This document shows positions 42,589-48,908 of a stretch of 57,309 bases of DNA, one piece after another (position 1 is the stretch's first letter; each line of letters begins with the position of its first letter). The notes beneath the pieces are model-generated. The model searched no databases and was not told where the DNA came from. It saw only the letters and a list, made by a program, of their open reading frames with translations. The DNA is taken from contig CAYIPT010000001.1 in assembly GCA_964365465.1 (NCBI GenBank), positions 1-57,309 on the forward strand, in the 5' to 3' direction. A program made the translations under genes and the position numbers. This DNA comes from WO2-35-19 sp964365465 (GTDB lineage Bacteria; Patescibacteriota; Minisyncoccia; Phycocordibacterales; WO2-35-19).

Positions 42589-44304
42589 TTACTCTCCTTT
42601 CAATATTTTCCTAAGAACTTCTTCTGGTACTTCTTTTACTTTTTCCCCTTTTTTTACTTCTTTCTTTTCTTCCCTAGCTACTAGCTGTTGACTACTGGCT
42701 GCTTTATTTATCGCCTCCCTCAGCGCATTTTTGTGTTCTGGTGTTGGTTCTTTGTTCTTATTTTTTTCTTCATGTTTCAATTCTTGCAACGATATTGCTT
42801 CCTTTTTTTGCTCCGGTATTTTATTTTCTATTTTTACTTCAGTTGCCTTTCTTATTACCTCCGCCAATGAGTTGCTTTTGGAAATTTCCGGTGATATTTT
42901 TGGTTTTAAGTGTTCAAATTTTTGCTCTTTTTTTGTTTCTAAAGGTTTATCTTTTTTTAATTCCGGTTTTTCTTTTCTTAATTCATAATTCATACTTCTT
43001 AATTCATTTTTCTTTTCTGACTCATGCCATTCTTTAATCGCACTCTCAACTTTCGCTTTTGGCTGAGCATAGGTTCTGCGTGACATTTCCATCGTCTTGT
43101 CTCTGAAAGAAATTTCCGGTCTAGGAAATGGCGGCAAAGTGGTGGCCGAAAATGGCTGGGAAGCCACTCCGTCTATCATAAGCTTCAAATAAATTTGGAC
43201 AAATCCCAAGTTGACAATATCTTCCATTGTAAATACCGGCGCAAATTCCTTTTCCAAGACCTCAGCATCATAAGAACCGACTCTGAAAGTAATCATTGTG
43301 CCAACATTGCCAAAAACAGCCGCCCGCACTTCTTCAGCCATTTGTTCTATGTATTGATGTGTGATATTAAGAGAAAGTTTATACTTGCGAGCTTCGGATA
43401 AAATATCGGCAAAACTTTTATTGGCAAATGACTGAAATTCATCCACATACAAATAAAAATTAGGCAGTTTATTAAGCTCTTTGGGGTCGGCGTCGGCTCG
43501 AGACATGGCCGCCAAATATATTTTGGTGACCAGCATTGCCCCCAAAAGATTGGCATTGCCTTCGCCTACCAGTCCCTTGGACAGATTGACTATCAAAATT
43601 TTCTTTTCGTCCATTATTTTCCTGACATCAAAAGACGACTTGGGTTGGCCGACAATATTTCTAATGAGGGGGTTGGAAACAAATTGGCCGACTTTGTTTT
43701 GGATGGCCGGAGTGGCTTCAGCCGCGTATTTATCCGTATATTTGGCAAATTCTTCCGTCCAAAACGCTTTGGTAGTCGGGTCTTTTACATTATCCACAAC
43801 TTTTTTGCGATACTCTTTATCAATCAACATTCTATTTATCCCAAGCAAAGTCGCTCCCGGATATTCAAGCAAAGCCGCCAGAGTATTTTGCAAAATGTAA
43901 GCCATTCTGGCCGACCACTGGTCTTCCCAAATTTTTTCAAAGGCGCTCATCAACCCGGAAACAACCAGGTGTCGCCTATTGGGTCCGACATCCTCCATTA
44001 CATTAAATGAAACGGGAAATTCGGTGTCAAACGGAGCAAAGTAAATTACATCTTTGATGCGATGCTCCGGAATATAATCAAGCAGCATATCGGCTGTCTT
44101 GCCGTGCGGGTCCAAAAAGGCCATGCCCTCGCCATTTTGAATATCCTGAATAGCCATATTTTCCAGCATGGTTGATTTTCCCATGCCCGTTTTTCCAATA
44201 GAATAAATATGCCTCAATCTATCCTCGTCTTTAATGCCAAACTTGACTCGCTTATTGCGCGCGTCCGTCTCGGCAAAATAAGTGATTTTTTCTTTCTCGT
44301 CCAT
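42589..44304 (-). CDS. VirD4/TraG-like type IV secretion ATPase, soluble form
   Basis: 571 residues. Walker A GKTGMGKST at 37-45, MAFLDPHGKT near 60-69, Walker B FYLYVDEFQ near 284-292 and a THQ motif near 315. This is the TraD/VirD4 DNA-pumping ATPase core, but without the N-terminal membrane helices of true coupling proteins, so it may bind the membrane through a partner. From about 410 on it becomes a Lys/Glu-rich coiled or disordered tail, including two repeat-derived patches (ELRSMNYELRKEK, SSQQLVARE). Roles could be DNA uptake, transfer or a divergent secretion motor. Confidence 0.82.
   Translation of the reverse strand: MDEKEKITYFAETDARNKRVKFGIKDEDRLRHIYSIGKTGMGKSTMLENMAIQDIQNGEGMAFLDPHGKTADMLLDYIPEHRIKDVIYFAPFDTEFPVSFNVMEDVGPNRRHLVVSGLMSAFEKIWEDQWSARMAYILQNTLAALLEYPGATLLGINRMLIDKEYRKKVVDNVKDPTTKAFWTEEFAKYTDKYAAEATPAIQNKVGQFVSNPLIRNIVGQPKSSFDVRKIMDEKKILIVNLSKGLVGEGNANLLGAMLVTKIYLAAMSRADADPKELNKLPNFYLYVDEFQSFANKSFADILSEARKYKLSLNITHQYIEQMAEEVRAAVFGNVGTMITFRVGSYDAEVLEKEFAPVFTMEDIVNLGFVQIYLKLMIDGVASQPFSATTLPPFPRPEISFRDKTMEMSRRTYAQPKAKVESAIKEWHESEKKNELRSMNYELRKEKPELKKDKPLETKKEQKFEHLKPKISPEISKSNSLAEVIRKATEVKIENKIPEQKKEAISLQELKHEEKNKNKEPTPEHKNALREAINKAASSQQLVAREEKKEVKKGEKVKEVPEEVLRKILKGE
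42673..42702. repeat. TAGCTACTAGCTG-type repeat in the ATPase tail
   Basis: CTAGCTACTAGCTGTTGACTAC-like degenerate units, read on the minus strand in frame as SSQQLVA in the charged tail of the ATPase. Confidence 0.5.
42976..43010. repeat. TTAATTCATAATTCAT repeat in the ATPase tail
   Basis: Three degenerate copies of AATTCATA/ACTT. In frame on the minus strand they read ELRSMNYELRKE, at about residues 431-443, the junction between ATPase core and tail. Confidence 0.65.
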
Positions 44305-44311
44305 TTCATTT

Positions 44312-44317
44312 ATTATA
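44312..44317 (-). promoter_or_regulatory. -10 box of the VirD4-like gene
   Basis: Minus strand TATAAT seven bases before the ATG at 44304; predicted leaderless. The box overlaps the end of the repeat element at 44315-44403, so the repeat contributes part of the promoter. Confidence 0.5.
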
Positions 44318-44403
44318 ACTCACCCTACCCTCTCTTACTACAAGAGAGGGTTCCAAGGCCCCCTTTTCTTGTTATAAGAGAAGGGGGTTGGGGGATGAGT
44401 TAT
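44315..44403. repeat. Double-hairpin repeat with terminal inverted repeat, left copy
   Basis: ATAACTCACCC at the left end mirrors GGGATGAGTTAT at the right, with one mismatch. Inside are two hairpins, CCCTCTCTT/AAGAGAGGG and CCCCCTTTTCTT/AAGAGAAGGGGG. Its right edge supplies the stop codon of the DUF4015 gene. A direct copy of its right half is at 45561-45657. Confidence 0.75.
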
Positions 44404-45557
44404 TTATTCAGCAAAGCTTCCCTTGTATATGTATTCCCTGGGTCCCACAGCATCCATGAGGTTAAGCCGGCGTCGTAGGTGGCTTGGATTTGTTTGCGCA
44501 CCATATCGGCCGTGTAGTGTATTGGGTAATCATTGTCTTGAAGCCAGGGCCTTAGTTGGGTCGGTTTTATTCTTTTTAATAAAAGTGAATTAGGGCTAGA
44601 AGAAGCAATTTCTTTATAAAGAAAATTATTTCTTGCCACGGCCGCGCTCATGCTGAATTTAACAATTTCATACGGCACTTTATTGGGATCGGGCCAGCCG
44701 TTAAATGCAGGCGGATAATGCGAAGGATAGACCATCGGCGAGACGTAATCAAAATTCATAAGAGCGTATTCCAAAATTTGTCCAATATTGAGGTCATCGG
44801 AATTGGTGGCGGTCATGCCAAATAAATCAGCCGAAGTGACAATGCCCGTTCCGGCAAGTTTAGAGTCCAAATACTCAAAAAACTTTTTTAACATTTCTTT
44901 TTTGGTTGTAGTCCCAGTATGAGCAAAATAAATATCTTTCATATCGCCATCAGAAGGAAAACGTATATAATCAAAATTAATTTCATCAAATCCAATAGCG
45001 TAAGAAGAAGTAGCAATGGAAATTATATAATCCCAAAAGGGTCTGGCTCCGGGGTCTATGAAAGAGATGCCTTTTTTGTCTTTCCAAACCGCATTTTTAT
45101 CGCTCATTTTTTTGACCGCCAATTCCGGGTACAGCTTGACATAAAGAGGGTCTTGAAAAACCGTCACCCGGCCAATAACATAAATATTTTTATTATGAAG
45201 TCGTTCTACAAAATTCTGCATATCAGAAACTTGGCAACCAGGACCACTTCCAAAAAAAGAAACTGTGCCTGTATAGTCCTTTATGTCTATAATTACAGAA
45301 TTTAGTTCGGTCTCATCAATTAATTTCACTAATTTATCCCTAAAGCTCGGCATGCCAGCGACGCATTGGGTCATATAAATTCCTTTTAGCGGTTCGGGGG
45401 TCTTTAAATGTTTTATTTCTTTTTTTACCGCAATGCTTGTGGTGGCAGCCAAAGACCTGTCATAAGAAAGTTCAGAAGAAAAAGTGAAAGAATAAATAAA
45501 AAAAATTAGGGCGGTACCGCCGATGCTTGCGCTTAAAATTCTGCCAATTTTTTTCAT
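44400..45557 (-). CDS. DUF4015 putative glycoside hydrolase (TIM barrel)
   Basis: 385 residues with an N-terminal signal anchor (residues 5-25) and an outside domain. The DUF4015 pattern is clear: KGIYMTQCVAG near 59, SVIIDIKDYTG near 87-97, GFDEINFDYIRFPSDG near 190-205 with the acidic residues expected at the barrel's active site, and VSPMVYPSHYPP near 273. The family is predicted to cut polysaccharides; activity is unproven. The gene is bracketed by two copies of one repeat (44315-44403, 45561-45657). Confidence 0.85.
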   Translation of the reverse strand: MKKIGRILSASIGGTALIFFIYSFTFSSELSYDRSLAATTSIAVKKEIKHLKTPEPLKGIYMTQCVAGMPSFRDKLVKLIDETELNSVIIDIKDYTGTVSFFGSGPGCQVSDMQNFVERLHNKNIYVIGRVTVFQDPLYVKLYPELAVKKMSDKNAVWKDKKGISFIDPGARPFWDYIISIATSSYAIGFDEINFDYIRFPSDGDMKDIYFAHTGTTTKKEMLKKFFEYLDSKLAGTGIVTSADLFGMTATNSDDLNIGQILEYALMNFDYVSPMVYPSHYPPAFNGWPDPNKVPYEIVKFSMSAAVARNNFLYKEIASSSPNSLLLKRIKPTQLRPWLQDNDYPIHYTADMVRKQIQATYDAGLTSWMLWDPGNTYTREALLNK

Positions 45558-45560
45558 TTT

Positions 45561-45657
45561 ATAACCCCCTAAATCCCCCTTAATTTAAGGGGGAATTTAA
45601 GGAATTTTCTGACTCCCCTTCTCTTAAATTAAGAGAAGGGGTTGGGGGATGAGTTAT
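45561..45657. repeat. Double-hairpin repeat, right copy
   Basis: Starts ATAACCCCC, ends GGGGGATGAGTTAT. Hairpins CCCCCTTAA/TTAAGGGGG and CCCCTTCTCTTAA/TTAAGAGAAGGGG lie inside. The last 27 or so bases match the end of the copy at 44315-44403 in the same orientation. It encodes the last 26 residues of the 45580-45831 protein. Confidence 0.75.
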
Positions 45658-45831
45658 TTTTCTTTTTGACTTTGTTTGCAATTTTCTGAGAATAGTCGGG
45701 CCCAAAGAAACCAATATCAAAAATATTCCTGAAATAAAAACCAGAGTGTCCCGCCAAACTATGGGCACGCCAAGGAGAGGAATAATAACGAGCCAAACTC
45801 CAAACGAAATATAAAAATTATTTTTGCGCAT
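45580..45831 (-). CDS. Small two-helix membrane protein with repeat-encoded tail
   Basis: 83 residues. Two hydrophobic segments (about 8-25 and 29-48) are followed by a basic stretch. From about residue 60 the sequence (HPPTPSLNLREGE) is a translation of the palindromic repeat 45561-45657, so the natural C-terminus was probably near KRKI and was lengthened or replaced by the repeat. Function unknown. It lies just upstream of the DUF4015 gene and may share its mRNA. Confidence 0.6.
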   Translation of the reverse strand: MRKNNFYISFGVWLVIIPLLGVPIVWRDTLVFISGIFLILVSLGPTILRKLQTKSKRKITHPPTPSLNLREGESENSLNSPLN

Positions 45832-45837
45832 GCAGAT

Positions 45838-45843
45838 ATATTA
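45838..45843 (-). promoter_or_regulatory. -10 box of the two-helix protein gene
   Basis: Minus strand TAATAT, then six bases to the ATG at 45831. No -35 box or Shine-Dalgarno seen. Confidence 0.35.
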
Positions 45844-45859
45844 GCATAAAAATTTTTGA

Positions 45860-45913
45860 AATGGTAAAACCCCGTTAGATAGGCTCGGAAGAGTCCGTTA
45901 TCTAACGGGGTTT
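45860..45913 (-). terminator. Terminator hairpin of the 376-residue gene
   Basis: AAACCCCGTTAGATA (45867-45881) and TATCTAACGGGGTTT (45899-45913) form a perfect 15-pair stem with a 17-base loop. The T-tract after it is short on the minus strand. It lies about 30 bases past the stop at 45946. Confidence 0.8.
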
Positions 45914-45945
45914 GTTTTGCGGGCGTTTACAAAGCCCAAAGAGCA

Positions 45946-47076
45946 TTACTGAACTGCGGCGCCTTCACTAGCCATCATTAGCTGCGCGAATTCCATCTCG
46001 TAAGCGGGATCCAGTGGCGGCTTGCCACCGTTGAACCGCGCCAACTCATCGGGATCCGGCGCGGTGAGGGATTCCAACTTCTCGTCAGTCAGTTCAACCG
46101 GCCTGGCCGTTTCGGCCTGAACCGGAGGAACTTCCGAAGCCGGGGTCTCCGCCAAAACTTCGGCGGAAGCCGGCGCTGGCGGTTGAGAAGAAGCGTACTT
46201 CTTCAAAGGGATGGCAGTGCGAATGGTCTTCATGTCCGCCACCCTCTTTACTAACCAGTGATCGGCGGGGATGAATCCCAACTGCTTCATGCGATTGACC
46301 GCATGCGTGCAGTTGATTCTAAGGGTCTTGGCGTCGCGGCCAACTCTGGCGCAGGCTTCAAGGATAAAGCCAATGCGGTAAGCCGAGGACTTGTTCTCGT
46401 GCTCCTCGGCACGGATTTGGGCCACAAGCCCGATCAGGCCGTCTTGGTCCAGAAGGAGATGAGCAAGCTTCTCCTTGGGGCAACGCTCAATGAAAAGGGT
46501 CGCCCTTCCACCAGTGAAAAAGAGATTTTTCTTCATCTTCTCCACCGACAAATCCCAGTCGGACTCCTCGAATTCCGCCCCACGAAGAGCGTCCTCCAGA
46601 ACTTCGCGGCAGAGATTCCAATAATCCAAACCCTTGCCGTTTAGATCGCCGAGCACCTTGCGGAACCGGCCGATAACTGATTTGTCCTCGGGCTTCAGCG
46701 TCACCGCCACTTCGTTGAGTTTGGTGGCGAAATCTCCGACCGGCTTACCCCTCATCATCCTCTCCGGCCTGTCAGGCGGAAGATGTTTCGCCGGCACCGG
46801 TTGTGCCGACAAAATCGTTTCGGGCTTGATACCGGTCGGGGTCGGATCAACCACCTGTTTGGTGGGAACCGGCGCCACAACAACTGGAGACAGAGTGGAC
46901 TTGGGGGCCGTTCTTTTAGCAATCTCGAGCCAGAGGCTCGGGTCACCAGAGAGAACGATTTCAATCGCCTTCGCCCGGTCCCTCAAAGAGGCGTCCGGGT
47001 TGTCCAATACCGCGAGAATTTTCGCCTGATGGCGAAGTTTCTCGATCGCATTAAAAACCAGCTTCTGAATACTCAC
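45946..47076 (-). CDS. G+C-rich gene of unknown function
   Basis: 376 residues, soluble, no family recognised. Three regions are visible: a helical N-terminus (1-55, LRHQAKILAVLDNPDASLRD), a Pro/Val/Thr linker (60-105), a folded helical domain (110-290, DYWNLCREVLEDALRG, KEKLAHLLLDQDGLIGLVAQI) and a second Pro/Ala/Glu-rich tail. Base composition is far richer in G+C than any neighbour. The GTG start at 47076 follows AAGGAAA; its first bases overlap the stop of a small upstream frame. It has its own promoter (47159-47187) and terminator (45860-45913). Confidence 0.6.
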   Translation of the reverse strand: MSIQKLVFNAIEKLRHQAKILAVLDNPDASLRDRAKAIEIVLSGDPSLWLEIAKRTAPKSTLSPVVVAPVPTKQVVDPTPTGIKPETILSAQPVPAKHLPPDRPERMMRGKPVGDFATKLNEVAVTLKPEDKSVIGRFRKVLGDLNGKGLDYWNLCREVLEDALRGAEFEESDWDLSVEKMKKNLFFTGGRATLFIERCPKEKLAHLLLDQDGLIGLVAQIRAEEHENKSSAYRIGFILEACARVGRDAKTLRINCTHAVNRMKQLGFIPADHWLVKRVADMKTIRTAIPLKKYASSQPPAPASAEVLAETPASEVPPVQAETARPVELTDEKLESLTAPDPDELARFNGGKPPLDPAYEMEFAQLMMASEGAAVQ

Positions 47077-47141
47077 CTGGGTTTCCTTTCTTTTTTGTTG
47101 TTACAAAGACCACACATGCATTCCGCGCTTGCGAAACACAA
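47073..47141 (-). CDS. Possible 22-residue Cys-rich leader peptide
   Basis: A short frame starting at TTG, seven bases after GGTGGAG, reads MCFASAECMCGLCNNKKE and then KPR. Four Cys residues include a CxCxxC. Its TGA overlaps the GTG start of the 376-residue gene (GTGA), so translation could be coupled. A competing 12-codon frame begins at a GTG two bases on. Real expression is unproven, but a strong Shine-Dalgarno at this spot needs an explanation. Confidence 0.4.
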   Translation of the reverse strand: MCFASAECMCGLCNNKKERKPR

Positions 47142-47158
47142 AAAATAACTCCACCTAT

Positions 47159-47187
47159 AGTATAGCAAACTCTGTATAAAAAGTCAA
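47159..47187 (-). promoter_or_regulatory. Sigma70 promoter of the Cys-rich leader and 376-residue gene
   Basis: Minus strand TTGACT, 17 bases, TATACT. Its -35 box directly follows GGGCTC (47188-47193), which can pair with GAGCCC at 47225-47230 at the end of the upstream gene; this may be a weak terminator reading into the promoter. Confidence 0.75.
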
Positions 47188-47220
47188 GAGCCCAATCTAC
47201 ACATTAGTATAAATCGAGCT

Positions 47221-47901
47221 CTAAGGGCTCTGTTGAGCCATATTTTTACAACCGGTTTCCTTGGAGTTTGCAAAATACTCTGCGATTATCCTACTAAAAT
47301 CTTTGCATCGCCTAGTATCAAGAGGAGTGAAGATGAAGTGATTTTTCACCCTGCCCTTATCGGCAAACTGCCTAAAGTCCTTGGGTCTGATTACAGAACC
47401 CTTGCCTTGCGCTTCCAGTTCAAGTGCTTCCTTGTTTTCTTTTTTCCAGATATTCATTCCTCTCTTGAAAAGCCAGAGATCGGAGCGATAATCCAACTCC
47501 GAGTATTCTCTTCCGGGGAAAGTATCAATCCAAATTTCTCTTTCGGCCAAGAGCTGTCTCGGACTGATATTGAAAACATCTATCATAACAAAGCAAGGAA
47601 AAAGGGACGGCAAAAAAAACAATCCGTCTACGCCGCAAAAATCCACCTCTGTGTCCACCGAAGGAAGAAAAACCAATTCTTCGGGATTAATTCCTAAACG
47701 GACCAAGTGTCTCAACATTTGGTTGTAGAGATACTCTCCTATCGCCGTTGGCGGGTGTTTTATGTCGAGTGTTTGGATTATACGTCTCACTCCATCACTT
47801 AAATCCACCCTTTTGTTCAGAAATCTGTTGACAAGCCGATCGCCACTTGAGCGACAGCCAAAAACCGCCTCCTCGAAATCAAAACCTGTTTTGAATTGCA
47901 T
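47221..47901 (-). CDS. Soluble protein of unknown function
   Basis: 226 residues, no signal or membrane segment, family not recognised. Charged and aromatic; Cys residues are scattered, and EVDFCGVDGLFFLPSLFPCFVMIDVF near 85-110 looks like a buried strand pair. The start at 47901 lies 9 bases after AGGAGGT. Another ATG five bases closer to the Shine-Dalgarno opens a different, 30-codon frame. Solitary, with a promoter at 47924-47952, followed by the 376-residue gene in the same direction. Confidence 0.6.
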   Translation of the reverse strand: MQFKTGFDFEEAVFGCRSSGDRLVNRFLNKRVDLSDGVRRIIQTLDIKHPPTAIGEYLYNQMLRHLVRLGINPEELVFLPSVDTEVDFCGVDGLFFLPSLFPCFVMIDVFNISPRQLLAEREIWIDTFPGREYSELDYRSDLWLFKRGMNIWKKENKEALELEAQGKGSVIRPKDFRQFADKGRVKNHFIFTPLDTRRCKDFSRIIAEYFANSKETGCKNMAQQSP

Positions 47902-47923
47902 GTCATAGGAACCTCCTCTTCAC

Positions 47924-47952
47924 AGGATAGCAGATATATGTTTTTAAGTCAA
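47924..47952 (-). promoter_or_regulatory. Sigma70 promoter of the 226-residue gene
   Basis: Minus strand TTGACT, 17 bases, TATCCT; the leader has AGGAGGT (47911-47917). Confidence 0.7.
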
Positions 47953-47961
47953 GTTTGGAGT

Positions 47962-48010
47962 CTTCCCTCCCCTGATCAAGGGGAGGGTGCCCGCAGGGCG
48001 GGTGGGGTTA
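47962..48010. repeat. Palindromic repeat at the end of secF
   Basis: CCCTCCCCT and AGGGGAGGG (65-73 against 79-87 of 47900) form a hairpin with a five-base loop, followed by GCCCGCAGGGC and GGTGGGGTTA. It belongs to the same family as 136-321 and 44-45 kb. The secF stop codon is its last bases. Confidence 0.65.
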
Positions 48011-48904
48011 TTTCTTTAGATTATTGATGGTGACCAAAAGCGTAGAGCCGATAAAAATAGAAGAATAAGTGCCTATGGTTATGCCTATAAGAAGAGTCAG
48101 GGCAAAATGTTTTATGGCTTCCGGTCCAAAAAGATAGAGAACAAAGATGGCCAAGAGCGTGGTCAAGGATGTATTTATGGAGCGAATAAATGTCTCGTTT
48201 ATGCTCTCCCCCACTATTGTTTCAAAACTTTTTTTATTTCCATAATCCTCGTTTTTGTGCAAATTTTCTCTGATTCTGTCAAAAACAACAATGGTGTCAT
48301 GGACAGAAAAACCAAGTATAACCAAAAGAGCGGTTACAAAAAGAGTGTCCACCTCAAATCCGTAAAAATGTCCGAGTAATGCAAATACCCCCGTCGGCAC
48401 AATGACATCGTGGAGCAGGGCCAAAACAGTGACGATGCCGTAAATCCAAGATGATATCGGTTTGGAGACCTTTCTGAAAGCAAAAGCTATAAAGAGCACG
48501 ATGGCAAGCAAAACTAAAATTATAGAAAGCCACGACTTTTGAAGCGCTTCTTTGCCTAAGATGGGCCCGATGGTACTGAATGTTTTTTCTATAGGAGAAT
48601 ATTTGCCACCCAAAGAAAGATTTTGAATAATGGAATTTTTTTGGTCCTGCGTTATTTCTTTTGTTCTTATGAAAAAACCCTCGCCAGACGACCTTATTGA
48701 AGCGTCTTTGAAATTTAGATCGGTCAAAACTTTGCTCATTTCCTCGCTTGTCGGTACTTTGCTCGCAAAAGAAATATTCAATAAACTGCCACCCGCAAAA
48801 TCAATGCTTGGTTTCAGGCCCCAGGAGAAAAAAGAGAGGAGAGAGGCGGCGATCAGAATGACCGATAAAGCGTAAAATATTTTTCTGTGTTTGACTATTA
48901 ACAT
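48008..48904 (-). CDS. secF: Protein translocase subunit SecF
   Basis: 298 residues: first helix, then the periplasmic domain with IDFAGGSLLNISF near 33, and five further helices with GFSVHDTIVVFDRIRENL near 190 and SINETFIRSINTSLTTLLAI near 225. SecDF uses proton flow to pull exported proteins out of SecYEG. The start at 48904 is chosen because earlier in-frame codons overlap secD and have no homology (they translate a C/G repeat). Four bases separate it from secD. Confidence 0.92.
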   Translation of the reverse strand: MLIVKHRKIFYALSVILIAASLLSFFSWGLKPSIDFAGGSLLNISFASKVPTSEEMSKVLTDLNFKDASIRSSGEGFFIRTKEITQDQKNSIIQNLSLGGKYSPIEKTFSTIGPILGKEALQKSWLSIILVLLAIVLFIAFAFRKVSKPISSWIYGIVTVLALLHDVIVPTGVFALLGHFYGFEVDTLFVTALLVILGFSVHDTIVVFDRIRENLHKNEDYGNKKSFETIVGESINETFIRSINTSLTTLLAIFVLYLFGPEAIKHFALTLLIGITIGTYSSIFIGSTLLVTINNLKK

Positions 48905-48908
48905 AAAT

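Noticed and set aside
42731..43037. Plus-strand open frames opposite the tail of the VirD4-like gene
   Set aside because: They are shadows of the Lys/Glu-rich minus-strand tail (Phe/Leu/Ser runs) without start signals.
44315..45657. Composite transposon around DUF4015
   Set aside because: No transposase lies within or next to the repeats, so only a repeat-flanked segment can be claimed.
47107..47143. 12-codon GTG frame in the leader of the 376-residue gene
   Set aside because: Similar distance from the Shine-Dalgarno but no coupling to the next gene; the 22-codon Cys-rich frame was preferred, with low confidence.
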